A DNA stretch of 64,000 bases from Solibacillus daqui. GTDB lineage: Bacteria; Bacillota; Bacilli; Bacillales_A; Planococcaceae. Below, in pieces: positions 17,929 to 27,337 of the stretch. The stretch spans positions 489,501 through 553,500 of the forward strand of contig NZ_CP114887.1 of the NCBI RefSeq assembly GCF_028747805.1, given 5' to 3'. Numbering within the stretch: position 1 is the stretch's first letter; each line of letters opens with the position of its first letter. The position numbers and the translations under genes are program-made. The notes beneath the pieces were generated by a model, which did no database searches, was not told the DNA's origin, and saw only the letters and a list, made by a program, of their open reading frames with translations.

Positions 17929-19005
17929 ATTTTGCCTATTTTTTAATTGATTATCGTGACAAATCCAAGTCGTAGTTTGATTTTTAGCAAATCTTAAGGC
18001 TCGATAGGTAGTGTTTAATAACTGAGGTAGTTGTACATAATTGCTTGAAGAGCAAATGCCAATAGCCGATGTGATTTGAAGCGTTAAATCTTGATTAAAA
18101 GCACTATTTTTTATGGTCTCATTGATCTGATACGCCTGCATAATTGCTTCTGCGGGCGTAGTGTTTAGTAGCGCGATATAAAATTCGTCACTATCGATTC
18201 GCCCGATAAAACTTTCCTCTGGTAACTGACGTTGAATGATGTTCGCTATTTTGACAAAAAACTCATCACCTAATTCATAGCCATATTGATGGTTAACGGT
18301 ACTAAATTTTCGCAAATCCAAATGAAGCAATTCGAATGGAATTTTTGATTGCATGAGCCATTTTAGTTTTTGCTCTGTCGCCACATGATTTGGTAGCTGA
18401 GTTAATAAATCCATTTGGTTCAGTACATATATTTGCTTGATTTGTTTATTACGATGATCAAGCTGCAATAAAATTACACGCAGTAAATAAAAGATAATTG
18501 AAGAAAAAATTAAAAGCAACAGTAGGTAGTGTATAATTTCTAGCGAAAAACGCCAATAGATGAGCAATAGTAATATATGTTCAAATGTAACGACTAGAAA
18601 ATAATATGTAATGTTATGATACGTTATGGGATATCTTCGGGCAGCGTAATATAGCGCGATTGTTATAATAAACAAATTCAACATCATAATAAATGAGATT
18701 GTAGATATAAAGCATAAGGCATAACGGCTAATCAAAATTATCATTCCTGAAATAAACATTGAAACCGGTCCCCCGAGTAAACCACTAAAAAGAACAAGAA
18801 TATTGTGATTGTGAATTAAAATACCATCTACAAAAGGTGCTGTAATTATTGTTAAAGTAAGCGCAGCAACACCAAATAAAAGACCGATCAGCACCGATTT
18901 ATATTTTTTAATAAACGGCACATCTTCGTGTTGAATAAATGACCAATGGATTATGGTAGTAAAGCAAAACAAAATCGAAAAATTAATAATAAATTCTAGA
19001 AACAT
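17908..19005 (-). CDS. Membrane GGDEF-domain protein with degenerate active site
   Basis: A 365-aa protein. Residues 1-180 hold about six TM helices in a 5TMR-LYT-like arrangement ('HNHNILVLFSGLLGGPVS' at about 65-82); a GGDEF domain covers about 195-350. The signature is DSDEF (271-275) instead of GG[D/E]EF, so both glycines that contact GTP are changed, and the upstream RxxD inhibitory site is absent. Cyclase activity is therefore doubtful; a GTP/c-di-GMP receptor or structural role is possible. The start ATG 19005 has an AAGAGGA site. The gene has no operon partner. Confidence 0.82.
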   Translation of the reverse strand: MFLEFIINFSILFCFTTIIHWSFIQHEDVPFIKKYKSVLIGLLFGVAALTLTIITAPFVDGILIHNHNILVLFSGLLGGPVSMFISGMIILISRYALCFISTISFIMMLNLFIITIALYYAARRYPITYHNITYYFLVVTFEHILLLLIYWRFSLEIIHYLLLLLIFSSIIFYLLRVILLQLDHRNKQIKQIYVLNQMDLLTQLPNHVATEQKLKWLMQSKIPFELLHLDLRKFSTVNHQYGYELGDEFFVKIANIIQRQLPEESFIGRIDSDEFYIALLNTTPAEAIMQAYQINETIKNSAFNQDLTLQITSAIGICSSSNYVQLPQLLNTTYRALRFAKNQTTTWICHDNQLKNRQNKTHDEW

Positions 19006-19126
19006 ATCATTTCCTCTTGATGTATAGTAATACCTACTATAATAAGTTACTCACATAAAAATAGGAAGAAATAGATTTTTCTTTGCATGGTGTTGTGCGA
19101 GTATGTGCAAAGATTATGTTTCCGTC

Positions 19127-19156
19127 TTGCTTAAAGCGAGCAATCTATCCTATAAT
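19127..19156 (+). promoter_or_regulatory. Sigma-A promoter of ywiB-argS
   Basis: TTGCTT (19127-19132), 18-base spacer, TATAAT (19151-19156); 39 bases before the ywiB start. Confidence 0.65.
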
Positions 19157-19195
19157 AAAAAGGTTATAGAAATACATGCATAGGAGCTGACTGCT

Positions 19196-19636
19196 GTGGC
19201 GAACGAGAATGGGAAAACAGTCAAAATTAAGCTAGTTTCCTCGATCATTCCAACCGAGGGCGAGCTTGAACAATACGAAATGTGGCTAGAGGGTAGCTGT
19301 ATTGAGAAGGGCGAAAGTCATTATTTGCGCTATGAAGAAGTTCAGGAAGAGTTACCAATACAAACAACGATTAAATTAAACGATAAACGTGGATTTATTA
19401 ATCGAAGTGGTGGTGTCAATATGCGCTTACCATTAAATCCTGGCATGCGTGAAAATGGTCATTATGAAAGTCCGTTTGGCTCTTTACCAATCGTTACCGA
19501 TACACATCAGTTAGCGATTGACGTACAAAAAAATGAAAAAGTATCAGGGCGCTTTAATACGCAATATGATCTTATTATAGGCGGCAATTCAGTTGGCCGT
19601 TACACATTAGATATTCAATTTACGGAGGTACAGTAA
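19196..19636 (+). CDS. ywiB: DUF1934 family protein YwiB
   Basis: A 146-aa lipocalin/calycin-like beta-barrel protein of DUF1934, with '[22 protein letters not shown]' region (about 27-48) and repeated beta strands to the end. The start is GTG 19196 behind AGGAGCTG. The stop TAA overlaps the argS ATG by one base (TAATG), so the two are coupled; ywiB-argS is the conserved pairing in Bacillales. Function unknown. Confidence 0.85.
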   Translation: MANENGKTVKIKLVSSIIPTEGELEQYEMWLEGSCIEKGESHYLRYEEVQEELPIQTTIKLNDKRGFINRSGGVNMRLPLNPGMRENGHYESPFGSLPIVTDTHQLAIDVQKNEKVSGRFNTQYDLIIGGNSVGRYTLDIQFTEVQ

Positions 19637-21303
19637 TGAACGCAGTAGAACAATTACAGCAATCGATAAAAACCGCTTTAGCTGCAGCAATTGAAAAAGC
19701 GGGTTTAGTAGAAGCTGGCACAGAAGTGAACATTCATTTAGAAACACCAAAAGACAAAGCAAACGGTGACTACGCAACAAACGTAGCAATGCAGTTAACA
19801 AAATTAGCGAAAAAGCCACCTCGTGCAATCGCAGAAAGTATTTTAGAAAACCTGGAAACAGAAGGAACAGACATCGAGAAAATTGACATCGCTGGTCCTG
19901 GTTTCATGAATATTACGGTTCGTAAAGATTTCTTAGCGAGTGTTGTGAAAGCGGCATTTGAGCAACGTGAAAATTACGGTCGCACGGATGCTGGCGCTGG
20001 CGAGAAAGTACAAGTTGAGTTCGTTTCAGCGAACCCAACTGGTGACTTACATTTAGGACATGCGCGCGGAGCGTCAGTTGGGGATTCGTTATGTAATGTA
20101 ATGGACTTCGCAGGTTACGCGGTATCTCGTGAATACTATATTAACGATGCCGGTAATCAAATTAACAATTTAGCCTATTCATTAGAGGCTCGTTACAAGC
20201 AAGCACTAGGTATGGACGCTGAAATGCCAGAAGACGGCTATCATGGCCCAGATATTATCGAAATCGCAGGTAAATTAGCTGAAGAATTCGGTGCAGCCAT
20301 CTTAGAAAAATCCGATGAAGAGCGCTTCAAGTTCTTCCGTGAGCACGGCTTAAAACTAGAATTAGCAAAATTACAAAACGATCTTAAAAACTTCCGCGTA
20401 GAATTTGATGTTTGGTATTCAGAAACTTCTTTATACGAAAACGGCAAAATCGAAGTGGCATTAAACAAATTACGTGAAAATGGTCATGTCTTTGAAGAAG
20501 AAGGGGCGACTTGGTTCCGCTCAACGACATTTGGTGACGACAAAGACCGTGTTTTAATTAAAAACGACGGTTCATTCACTTACTTAACACCAGATATTGC
20601 GTACCACGAAGATAAGTTACAACGTGGTTTCAATAAATTAGTGAACATTTGGGGCGCTGACCATCATGGGTATATCCCACGTATGAAAGCCGCAATTGAA
20701 GCTTTAGGCTATGACCGCGGCACATTAGAAGTGGATATTATCCAAATGGTTCAGTTATATAAAAACGGCGAAAAATTCAAAATGTCGAAACGTACTGGTA
20801 ACGCAGTAACAATGCGTGAACTAGTGGAAGAAGTAGGCTTAGATGCAGTACGTTACTTCTTTGTAAAAACAGCAGGCGACTCACATATGGACTTCGATTT
20901 AGATTTAGCGGTTTCTCAATCTAACGAAAACCCTGTTTATTACGCACAATATGCACATGCACGTATCTCATCTATTTTACGTTCTGCAGCGGAGCAGGGC
21001 TTTGAAGCCTCTTTAGAAAACTTAGAGCTACTAACTGCTGAAAAAGAAGAAGAAGTATTGAAAAAAGTAGGCGCATTCCCACAAATCGTGGCCGATGCAG
21101 CGAAGCACCGTACACCGCACCGTATCGCAAACTACATTCAAGACTTAGCAGCGGCATTCCACAGTTTCTACAATGCCGAAAAAGTATTAAACCAAGACAA
21201 CAAAGCGTTAACTGAAGCGCGTCTTGCTTTAATTACAGCGGTAAAAACAACTCTTGCAAATGCACTGAAATTAATCGGTGTATCTGCACCAGAAAAAATG
21301 TAA
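19636..21303 (+). CDS. argS: Arginyl-tRNA synthetase
   Basis: A 555-aa class I aminoacyl-tRNA synthetase. An N-terminal Add-1 domain (about 5-95) precedes the catalytic core, with the HIGH-type motif '[12 protein letters not shown]' (about 134-145) and KMSK-type '[10 protein letters not shown]' (about 380-389). The C-terminal DALR anticodon-binding domain is present ('[13 protein letters not shown]' onwards). Full family length. Coupled to ywiB by TAATG, with GGAGG six bases before the ATG, and followed by a terminator. Confidence 0.96.
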   Translation: MNAVEQLQQSIKTALAAAIEKAGLVEAGTEVNIHLETPKDKANGDYATNVAMQLTKLAKKPPRAIAESILENLETEGTDIEKIDIAGPGFMNITVRKDFLASVVKAAFEQRENYGRTDAGAGEKVQVEFVSANPTGDLHLGHARGASVGDSLCNVMDFAGYAVSREYYINDAGNQINNLAYSLEARYKQALGMDAEMPEDGYHGPDIIEIAGKLAEEFGAAILEKSDEERFKFFREHGLKLELAKLQNDLKNFRVEFDVWYSETSLYENGKIEVALNKLRENGHVFEEEGATWFRSTTFGDDKDRVLIKNDGSFTYLTPDIAYHEDKLQRGFNKLVNIWGADHHGYIPRMKAAIEALGYDRGTLEVDIIQMVQLYKNGEKFKMSKRTGNAVTMRELVEEVGLDAVRYFFVKTAGDSHMDFDLDLAVSQSNENPVYYAQYAHARISSILRSAAEQGFEASLENLELLTAEKEEEVLKKVGAFPQIVADAAKHRTPHRIANYIQDLAAAFHSFYNAEKVLNQDNKALTEARLALITAVKTTLANALKLIGVSAPEKM

Positions 21304-21313
21304 TGATTAACTC

Positions 21314-21358
21314 AAATCCCTGTACTATTTGTTATTGCAAATAGCGCGGGGATTTTTT
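21314..21358 (+). terminator. Rho-independent terminator of ywiB-argS
   Basis: AAATCCC...CTATTTG (21314-21331) pairs with GCAAATAG...GGGGATTT (21337-21353) and is followed by TTTT. Confidence 0.8.
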
Positions 21359-21402
21359 GGGTTAGGATAGTACTCATTTTTCAAAGAAATCCACAAAGAT
21401 GC

Positions 21403-21438
21403 AAAAACATTTTACCCTATTTGGAGTGAAATGTTTTT
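21403..21438. terminator. Second terminator-like hairpin in the argS-flavoprotein gap
   Basis: AAAAACATTT plus TAC pairs with GTG plus AAATGTTTTT (21403-21415 with 21425-21438), followed by T and C. The remaining gap (21304-21616) otherwise holds the argS terminator and the promoter at 21538; no gene is seen. Confidence 0.5.
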
Positions 21439-21537
21439 TTCTTATGTTTAAGCGAGTGATAATCCGTTCATTCCATTATCAAAAATCTTCAAAACTCGAA
21501 AGTTAATAATACCTATAAAAAAACTTGGAAATAACTA

Positions 21538-21566
21538 TTGACTTCCGAAAATTCTGAAAGTATTAT
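21538..21566 (+). promoter_or_regulatory. Sigma-A promoter of the flavoprotein/ABC operon, with overlapping dyad
   Basis: TTGACT (21538-21543), 17-base spacer, TATTAT (21561-21566). The spacer and flanks (21541-21561) form an imperfect dyad, ACTTCCGAAA / TTCTGAAAGT, well placed for a repressor. CymR would fit the sulfur-type gene content, but I cannot confirm its motif. Confidence 0.6.
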
Positions 21567-21616
21567 TAAGAATAATAATAAAACTGAGTAATGAACTTGG
21601 AATTAGGTGGTGCATT

Positions 21617-22795
21617 ATGAGTAAGCAATTATTTATAAAAACAGATAAACAACGCGAATGGTTAACAAAACTGGAGTCACTGGAACAAAGCTTTAAACAA
21701 CAGGCACAACAAATCGATGAAGCTGCAGTTTTTCCATTTGACAATTTTAAAAGGCTACGTGAAGTTGGCTATACAAAAATTACATTACCGAAAGAATTTG
21801 GCGGAGAAGGCTTTTCGCTTTACGATACAATTTTGTTACATGAAACATTATCAAGCTATTGTGGAAGTACTGGTTTAGCAGCTTCTTGGACGATCCAAAA
21901 TGTCGGTGAAATTTTTGAAAATCGTTATTGGGATGAAAACAAACTAAAATGGTTTGGCGAGCAAGTAAAAAATGGAGCTACAGTAAACCGTGCTGTAAGT
22001 GAATTTGCAATGGGCAGTCCAGTTCGTGGCGGAAAACCAGAAACATCTGCAAAGCGTAAAGGCGAAGGATACGTATTAAATGGACGAAAAAATTATACGA
22101 GCGGTGCACCTGATTTAGATTACTTCTTAGTTTCAGCTTGGGTAGAAGATGATAATCATCTGGGCTTTTTCTTAGTACCTAAAACAGCTGAAGGCGTATC
22201 AGTGGAAAATACATGGGATGTTGCATCAATGCGTGGCACAGGTAGTGATGATCTCGTACTTCAAAATGTAGTGGTGGAGCAATCTTTTTTAGTTGAAATT
22301 CCGAGTTATTCTACAGGTTTTAAGTTAAATGGCTGGTTATTATTAATTCCAGCAACGTATTTAGGTATTGCTCAGGCAGCGCGCGATTATGCCGTAAAGT
22401 TTGCTACAGAGCATTCACCGAACAGTATACAAAGAACAATTGCCGAGCTTCCGAATGTGCAAACATTAATTGGCGAAATGGATTTAGCGTTAACCAAAGC
22501 ACGCTTTACGCTTTACGGTGTAGCGGAGTTATATAAGGACCCGGCAAAAAAATTAGCCATTATTAATGAAGTAAATATCGCGAAGCATGTGGTGACAAAT
22601 ACTGCAATCGAAGTTGTCGACAAGGCTATGCGCTTAGTCGGTGCAAAAAGCCTACAGCGTTCCAATCCATTACAGCGTTATTATCGTGATGTACGTGCAG
22701 GTCTTCATAATCCGCCAATGGACGACATTACCATTAAGCGTTTAGCGGAAACAGCCATTCAAAATCAATTAAAACAGAAAGAGGTAACTGTATGA
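21617..22795 (+). CDS. Acyl-CoA dehydrogenase-type flavoprotein (YdbM/SfnB-like)
   Basis: A 392-aa protein with the acyl-CoA dehydrogenase fold: N-terminal helical domain, middle beta domain ('LNGRKNYTSGAPDLDYFLV', about 150-168), and C-terminal helices. It lacks the usual catalytic Glu context of fatty-acid enzymes and aligns better with the monooxygenase-like branch (YdbM, SfnB, DszC type) used in sulfur-compound scavenging. It is translationally coupled (ATGA overlap) to an amino-acid ABC importer, which suggests that an imported organosulfur compound is its substrate (inference). Start ATG 21617 has TTAGGTGG upstream. Confidence 0.78.
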   Translation: MSKQLFIKTDKQREWLTKLESLEQSFKQQAQQIDEAAVFPFDNFKRLREVGYTKITLPKEFGGEGFSLYDTILLHETLSSYCGSTGLAASWTIQNVGEIFENRYWDENKLKWFGEQVKNGATVNRAVSEFAMGSPVRGGKPETSAKRKGEGYVLNGRKNYTSGAPDLDYFLVSAWVEDDNHLGFFLVPKTAEGVSVENTWDVASMRGTGSDDLVLQNVVVEQSFLVEIPSYSTGFKLNGWLLLIPATYLGIAQAARDYAVKFATEHSPNSIQRTIAELPNVQTLIGEMDLALTKARFTLYGVAELYKDPAKKLAIINEVNIAKHVVTNTAIEVVDKAMRLVGAKSLQRSNPLQRYYRDVRAGLHNPPMDDITIKRLAETAIQNQLKQKEVTV

Positions 22796-23664
22796 AATTC
22801 AAGCAAATTGTGAAATTAGCAACAATTAGTATTGCAGCTTCAGCATTATTAGCTGCATGCGGTAATGATACAGAATCGGGTTCAGCTTCATCATCAACAG
22901 AAAGTAAAGATGGCGTAACAGTTGTCAAAGTTGCTTATGACCAGGCAGGCAAGCCAATGACGTATTTAGACGAAAACGGTAATCCGACAGGCTACGATGT
23001 CGAAGTAATGAAGCTAGTGGACGAGGCATTACCAGACTATGAATTTGAATATGTTGGTACAACTAATGATGATTTATTAATCGGCGTGGAGCAAGGCAAA
23101 TATCACGCAGGTGTTAAAAATGCTTTCTGGACAGAAGAACGCACACAAAAATATATTTTCCCTAAAGAATTTTTAGGGTTAAGTAGTGCTGGCTTAGTAT
23201 TGAAAAAAGAAAATGAACATATTAAAAATTTAAGTGATTTCGCATCAGCAGGCTATACGCTAGCACCAATCGCGGCGAATAACGCACAGTATACTGTAAT
23301 CGCAGAATACAACGAAGCAAACCCAGACAATCCAGTAAAATTACAAGCGGGTGAAGAATTTACAGTGGATGTTGTGCAATGGGTAAATGAAGGTCGTGTA
23401 GATGGTGGCGTTCAAATCGAAGGTTCATTCACAGGTCAAGTATTAACAGAGGGTGGCCCATACTACAACTTAAAAGATGAAGTCGTTTATAACGAATTTG
23501 CCGTTATTAAAACATGGCCGCTATTCAACAAAAAGCAGCAAGAATTTGCAGATGCCTATGACAAAGCAATCACAGAAATTAAAAAGACGGACGCTTTAAA
23601 AGAATTAAGTAAAGAATTTTATGGTAAAGACTTATTCGAAGTATTAGATTCAGTAAATCGCTAA
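22792..23664 (+). CDS. Amino-acid ABC transporter substrate-binding lipoprotein
   Basis: A 290-aa lipoprotein. Signal peptide with lipobox LAAC (Cys22), a Ser/Thr-rich linker to about 38, then a family-3 periplasmic-binding domain ('GKPMTYLDENGNPTGYDVEVMK'-type opening, about 52-73). It resembles cystine/YxeM-like binding proteins. The ATG overlaps the stop of the flavoprotein gene by 4 bases. A terminator-like hairpin follows, which would let this gene be expressed above the downstream permeases. Confidence 0.88.
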   Translation: MKFKQIVKLATISIAASALLAACGNDTESGSASSSTESKDGVTVVKVAYDQAGKPMTYLDENGNPTGYDVEVMKLVDEALPDYEFEYVGTTNDDLLIGVEQGKYHAGVKNAFWTEERTQKYIFPKEFLGLSSAGLVLKKENEHIKNLSDFASAGYTLAPIAANNAQYTVIAEYNEANPDNPVKLQAGEEFTVDVVQWVNEGRVDGGVQIEGSFTGQVLTEGGPYYNLKDEVVYNEFAVIKTWPLFNKKQQEFADAYDKAITEIKKTDALKELSKEFYGKDLFEVLDSVNR

Positions 23665-23672
23665 ACTGCAAG

Positions 23673-23709
23673 AAGCTGCTTAAGTATTTTGCTTAAGTAG
23701 CTTTTTTTA
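23673..23709 (+). terminator. Intra-operon hairpin, partial terminator or mRNA stabiliser
   Basis: AAGCTGCTTAAG (23673-23684) pairs with CTTAAGTAGCTT (23692-23703), loop TATTTTG, then TTTTT. It sits between the binding-protein gene and the permease genes of one operon. Confidence 0.7.
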
Positions 23710-23736
23710 GCACAAACATACGAAAGTGGGGAGCAC

Positions 23737-24447
23737 ATGGAAAAGTATTTTGATTTGTCATACATTTGGTCGGCATTGCCGAATTTATTACCGTACTTAT
23801 GGATTACATTATATATCGCAGCCCTTTCAGTAATATGCGGAACTCTATTTGGCTTAGTGCTTGCAGCGGCGAAGTTAAGTACTAATAAATGGTTTTGTAG
23901 GCTCGCGAATGGCTATACGACGATTATTCGTTGTACGCCATCCATCGTTTTATTATTTTTAGTGTATTACGGAATCCCAGCGTTTTCAGAAGGGCTATTA
24001 GGTATTTACTTGCAAAATGTTCCGACTGGAGTCTTTGTTGTTGTGACGTTTAGCTTACAGTTTGCAGCGATGATGTCAGAAGTCATTCGTTCGTCGTATT
24101 TAGCGATTGATCGAGGACAATTTGAAGCGGCAGTAAGTGTTGGTTTAACTCCTCTTCAAGCATATCGTCGCATTATTTTCCCGCAAGCTTTAGTCGTTGC
24201 ATTGCCGAATTTTGGGAATGGCTTAATTTCGGTACTTCAGGAAGGCGCACTTGCTTATACAATAGGTTTTATTGATATTGTGGGCAAGGCAAATTTAATT
24301 ATTGCGAATAACTATGGTACACATACACTAGAAATCTTTATCGCTTTAGCGGTGATTTATTGGGTGTTATCGATCTCAATTGAAAAGATCTTCGCACTCT
24401 TAGAAAAAGCGTTTAGTAAAGGAAAACAACCAATTAAAACGACGTAG
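23737..24447 (+). CDS. Polar amino-acid ABC transporter permease
   Basis: A 236-aa membrane protein with five TM helices, of the His/Glu/Gln/Arg permease family. The EAA loop is clear ('FEAAVSVGLTPLQAYRRIIFPQA', about 128-150), docking to the ATPase below. It is the first of two paralogous permeases, so the importer is a heterodimer. GGGGAG precedes the ATG. Confidence 0.9.
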   Translation: MEKYFDLSYIWSALPNLLPYLWITLYIAALSVICGTLFGLVLAAAKLSTNKWFCRLANGYTTIIRCTPSIVLLFLVYYGIPAFSEGLLGIYLQNVPTGVFVVVTFSLQFAAMMSEVIRSSYLAIDRGQFEAAVSVGLTPLQAYRRIIFPQALVVALPNFGNGLISVLQEGALAYTIGFIDIVGKANLIIANNYGTHTLEIFIALAVIYWVLSISIEKIFALLEKAFSKGKQPIKTT

Positions 24448-24458
24448 GAGGTACGCAT

Positions 24459-25169
24459 ATGGACATTATAAACTGGCAATTTTTATTTGATACTTTTTTT
24501 GTTGCATTAAGTGGTGTGCCGGTCGCGTTACTCGTAACGGTTGTTTCACTTTTTATTGCGGTTCCACTCGGCTTTTTGTTAGCGCTAGCACGTGTATATG
24601 AGGTGCCAGTCATTAATTTCTTCGCAAAAATCTATATATCATTTGTGCGTGGGACACCAGTAATTATTCAAATTTTCGTGCTGTATGCAACGATTCCGCT
24701 TTTACTGAAGGGTCTATTTGAGAAATATAATATTGATTATCCGATTTATGAAGTGAATCCACTTTGGTATGCGTTTATTATTTTCTCATTCAATACAGCT
24801 GCTATTTTAATAGAAGTATTCCGTTCGGCGCTACAAACGGTTCCAAAAGGGCAGCTTGAGGCGGCACAATCGGTTGGCTTAACGGCAACACAAGCATATC
24901 GCCGTATTATTATTCCACAGGCGCTTGTTGCTGCAATGCCAAATCTTTGTACAGCGACGATAAATTTAATAAAAGCTACGTCGCTCGGTTATGCGATTTC
25001 ATTGCAAGAAATTACGTTAAAGGCAAAGGTAGAGGCAAATTTGGGTTACAACTATTTAGAGGCATATATTGATATTTTCATAGTCTACTTAATGGTTTGT
25101 ATGACAGTTGAATATTTATTTAAATGGTCTGAAAAACGTTTAAGCCGTTACAAGGTGGCTACGGTATAA
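24459..25169 (+). CDS. Polar amino-acid ABC transporter permease (second subunit)
   Basis: A 236-aa permease with the same topology and an EAA loop 'LEAAQSVGLTATQAYRRIIIPQA' (about 129-151; written in two overlapping motifs, EAAQSVGL and AYRRIIIPQA). TAGGAGGT precedes the ATG, 9 bases after the previous stop. With the upstream permease, the binding protein and the ATPase it forms one complete importer. Confidence 0.9.
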   Translation: MDIINWQFLFDTFFVALSGVPVALLVTVVSLFIAVPLGFLLALARVYEVPVINFFAKIYISFVRGTPVIIQIFVLYATIPLLLKGLFEKYNIDYPIYEVNPLWYAFIIFSFNTAAILIEVFRSALQTVPKGQLEAAQSVGLTATQAYRRIIIPQALVAAMPNLCTATINLIKATSLGYAISLQEITLKAKVEANLGYNYLEAYIDIFIVYLMVCMTVEYLFKWSEKRLSRYKVATV

Positions 25170-25181
25170 GGAGGGAAAGCG

Positions 25182-25937
25182 ATGCTAGAAATTAAAAATG
25201 TGCATAAAACATTTGGTGATAATGAAATATTAAAAGGTGTTAATTTAACAATTGATAAGGGGGACGTTGTCGTTATTTTAGGTCCAAGTGGGTCAGGGAA
25301 AACGACATTGTTACGTTGTATTAACTTTTTAGAACGTGCCGATGAAGGAAGCGCAAATTTTGATGAAATCGAAGTTGATTTACATAAAGCTTCGAAAAAG
25401 GAAATTTTAGAAATTCGTAAAAAAACTGCATTTGTGTTCCAAAACTATAATTTATTTAACAATAAAACGGCGCTTGAAAATGTGGCAGAAGGGCTAATTG
25501 TTGGGCGTGGTATGAAAAAAGATGCTGCTTATGATATTTCGAAAAAAGCACTCGCTAAAGTAGGGCTATCGGCAAAATATGATGCCTATCCAAGCCAATT
25601 ATCGGGTGGGCAGCAGCAACGTGTTGGTATTGCACGAGCGGTTGCATTAAATCCAGATATTATTTTATTTGATGAACCAACATCGGCACTAGATCCCGAG
25701 CTAGTTGGAGAGGTACTTAGTGTCATGAAGGATATTGCCAAAGAAGGAACGACAATGCTTGTAGTAACCCATGAAATGTCCTTTGCGAAAGATGTAGCAA
25801 ATCGCGTCATTTTCATGGATGGCGGCAATGTTATTGAAGAAGGCTCACCACATGAAATTTTTGTCCAGCCAAAAGAGGAGCGTACGAAGCAATTTTTACG
25901 CCGAGTCCTTCCAGACGATTACACGTACCATATTTAG
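25182..25937 (+). CDS. Polar amino-acid ABC transporter ATP-binding protein
   Basis: A 251-aa ATPase with Walker A GPSGSGKT (about 34-41), signature LSGGQQQR (about 145-152), Walker B '[13 protein letters not shown]' (about 164-176) and the H-loop 'VVTHEMSFA'. GGAGGG precedes the ATG. Similar to TcyC/YxeO-type cystine importer ATPases. No terminator follows before the cobalamin leader promoter. Confidence 0.92.
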   Translation: MLEIKNVHKTFGDNEILKGVNLTIDKGDVVVILGPSGSGKTTLLRCINFLERADEGSANFDEIEVDLHKASKKEILEIRKKTAFVFQNYNLFNNKTALENVAEGLIVGRGMKKDAAYDISKKALAKVGLSAKYDAYPSQLSGGQQQRVGIARAVALNPDIILFDEPTSALDPELVGEVLSVMKDIAKEGTTMLVVTHEMSFAKDVANRVIFMDGGNVIEEGSPHEIFVQPKEERTKQFLRRVLPDDYTYHI

Positions 25938-25996
25938 TTGTTGGTTAATTATCTGAAAATTTATATGCGATTGCATACAAAAGTGATTTTTTTCGC

Positions 25997-26002
25997 TATA
26001 AT
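25997..26002 (+). promoter_or_regulatory. Sigma-A -10 element of the btu operon
   Basis: TATAAT at 25997-26002; the best -35 is a weak TTGCAT at 25971 with too long a spacer. The leader starting here runs into the cobalamin riboswitch. Confidence 0.45.
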
Positions 26003-26030
26003 GAAATGTATGAATTTCATATGGATTGTA

Positions 26031-26185
26031 AAGGTTCTTATTTTTAACAAGTAAGAAGTAAAAGGGAAATCGGTTGAAATCCGATGCGGTCCCGCCACTG
26101 TAAATGCGAGTTTAGAGCACGTTGCCACTGTTCACACGGGAAGGCGCTCACAAACGCTATAGCATGAGCCAGGAGACCTGCCTTT
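26031..26185 (+). promoter_or_regulatory. Cobalamin (B12) riboswitch aptamer
   Basis: The conserved blocks occur in order: GGTTCT (26033), AAAGGGAA (26060-26067), a GGTTGAAATCC stem-loop, GCGGTCCCGCCACTGTAA (26086-26103), GTTGCCACTG (26121-26130), GGGAAGGC (26138-26145) and GCCAGGAGACCTGCC (26168-26182). This is the B12-box architecture. Binding of adenosylcobalamin is expected to shut off the btuFCD-pduO operon through the downstream terminator or sequestration. The gap 25938-26389 contains nothing else. Confidence 0.97.
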
Positions 26186-26263
26186 ATAATGCCCAAAGTA
26201 AACCTACGAGGATAGGATGTGGCGGATAAGTTCTCTTTTTACGTTGAATTTTATTTGCAAACA

Positions 26264-26300
26264 CAAGGCTTCCTTCTCATAAGAGTGGGGGGCTTTTCTT
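26264..26300 (+). terminator. Terminator hairpin of the cobalamin riboswitch expression platform
   Basis: A hairpin rich in G-U pairs, AAGGCTTCCTTCTC with GAGTGGGGGGCTTTT around ATAA, followed by TTTTCTTT. It lies about 80 bases after the B12 box and 90 bases before btuF. Confidence 0.55.
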
Positions 26301-26389
26301 TATGTCAAATAACGAGCGCTAAAGAGCTTATGAATCAACGAGCACATCATAATGTGTTCTTTTTCTAAATCTAAGGAGGTAAGTTTACA

Positions 26390-27337
26390 ATGAAAAAATG
26401 GCAAGTACTTTCTTCAGTTGCATTATTATCATTATCATTAGCAGCATGCGGCGAGAAAGAAACAGACAAACAGTCAACAAATGATAGCGCGGAAGTTGCT
26501 GAAACAGCACAATTTCCAATCACACAAATGGATGCACTAGGCAAAGATATTACAATCGAAAAAGCACCAGAACGTATTATTTCATTAGTTCCATCAAATA
26601 CCGAAATATTATTTGGTCTAGGTTTAAATGATCAAATTATTGGTGTTTCTGACAATGACACATACCCAGAGGAAGCATTAACAAAAGAAAAAGTTGGCGG
26701 TATGGAATTTAACTTAGAGCAAATCATTGCTTTAGAACCAGATTTAGTATTAGCACACGAATCAGGTATGTATAGTTTTAATGAGGAAGCGATTGCACAG
26801 CTAGAAGCAGTTGGGATTCCCGTATTTGTTGTGAAAGATGCAAAAACATTTGAAGAAACTTACTCGACGATTGAACAAATTGGTCGTATTACAAATAAAG
26901 TACAAGAAGCAAAAGATATTATTGCTTCAATGAAAGAAGGCATTGAAGAAATCGAAATGAAGGTAGCCGACTTAGAAGAGAAGTCTGTGTTCGTCGTTGT
27001 AGGGACAGACCCAGATCTTTATGCGGCAGGACAGGATACATTTATTAATGAAATGTTAGAAGTGCTAAATGTTGAAAATGCTGTACCAGAACTAGGCTGG
27101 CCAATGTATAGTGCAGAGCAATTTGTCAGCAGTAATCCAGATACCATCTTAGTGACTTATGAAAATGATATCGAGGAAATTACAACAAATGATGCTTATG
27201 CAGAGATGACTGCGGTGAAAAATGGCGAGGTAAAATTAGTTGATGCTGATACAACAAGTCGCCAAGGTCCACGTTTAGTTGAAGGCATTGAATCAATCGC
27301 AGAAGCAATTTACCCAGAGGTATTTAATGAGAAGTAA
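26390..27337 (+). CDS. btuF: Cobalamin ABC transporter substrate-binding lipoprotein BtuF
   Basis: A 315-aa lipoprotein with lipobox LAAC (Cys20), a linker to about 45 and a family-8 (BtuF/FhuD fold) binding domain: 'ERIISLVPSNTEILFGLGL' (about 64-82), 'LEPDLVLAHESG' (about 118-129). AAGGAGGT precedes the ATG. The B12 riboswitch upstream settles the substrate as a corrinoid rather than a siderophore. The end overlaps btuC by 11 bases. Confidence 0.93.
   Translation: MKKWQVLSSVALLSLSLAACGEKETDKQSTNDSAEVAETAQFPITQMDALGKDITIEKAPERIISLVPSNTEILFGLGLNDQIIGVSDNDTYPEEALTKEKVGGMEFNLEQIIALEPDLVLAHESGMYSFNEEAIAQLEAVGIPVFVVKDAKTFEETYSTIEQIGRITNKVQEAKDIIASMKEGIEEIEMKVADLEEKSVFVVVGTDPDLYAAGQDTFINEMLEVLNVENAVPELGWPMYSAEQFVSSNPDTILVTYENDIEEITTNDAYAEMTAVKNGEVKLVDADTTSRQGPRLVEGIESIAEAIYPEVFNEK

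Noticed and set aside
27279..27326. Longer btuC start inside btuF
   Set aside because: Would overlap btuF by 59 bases with no ribosome site; ATG 27327 has one.
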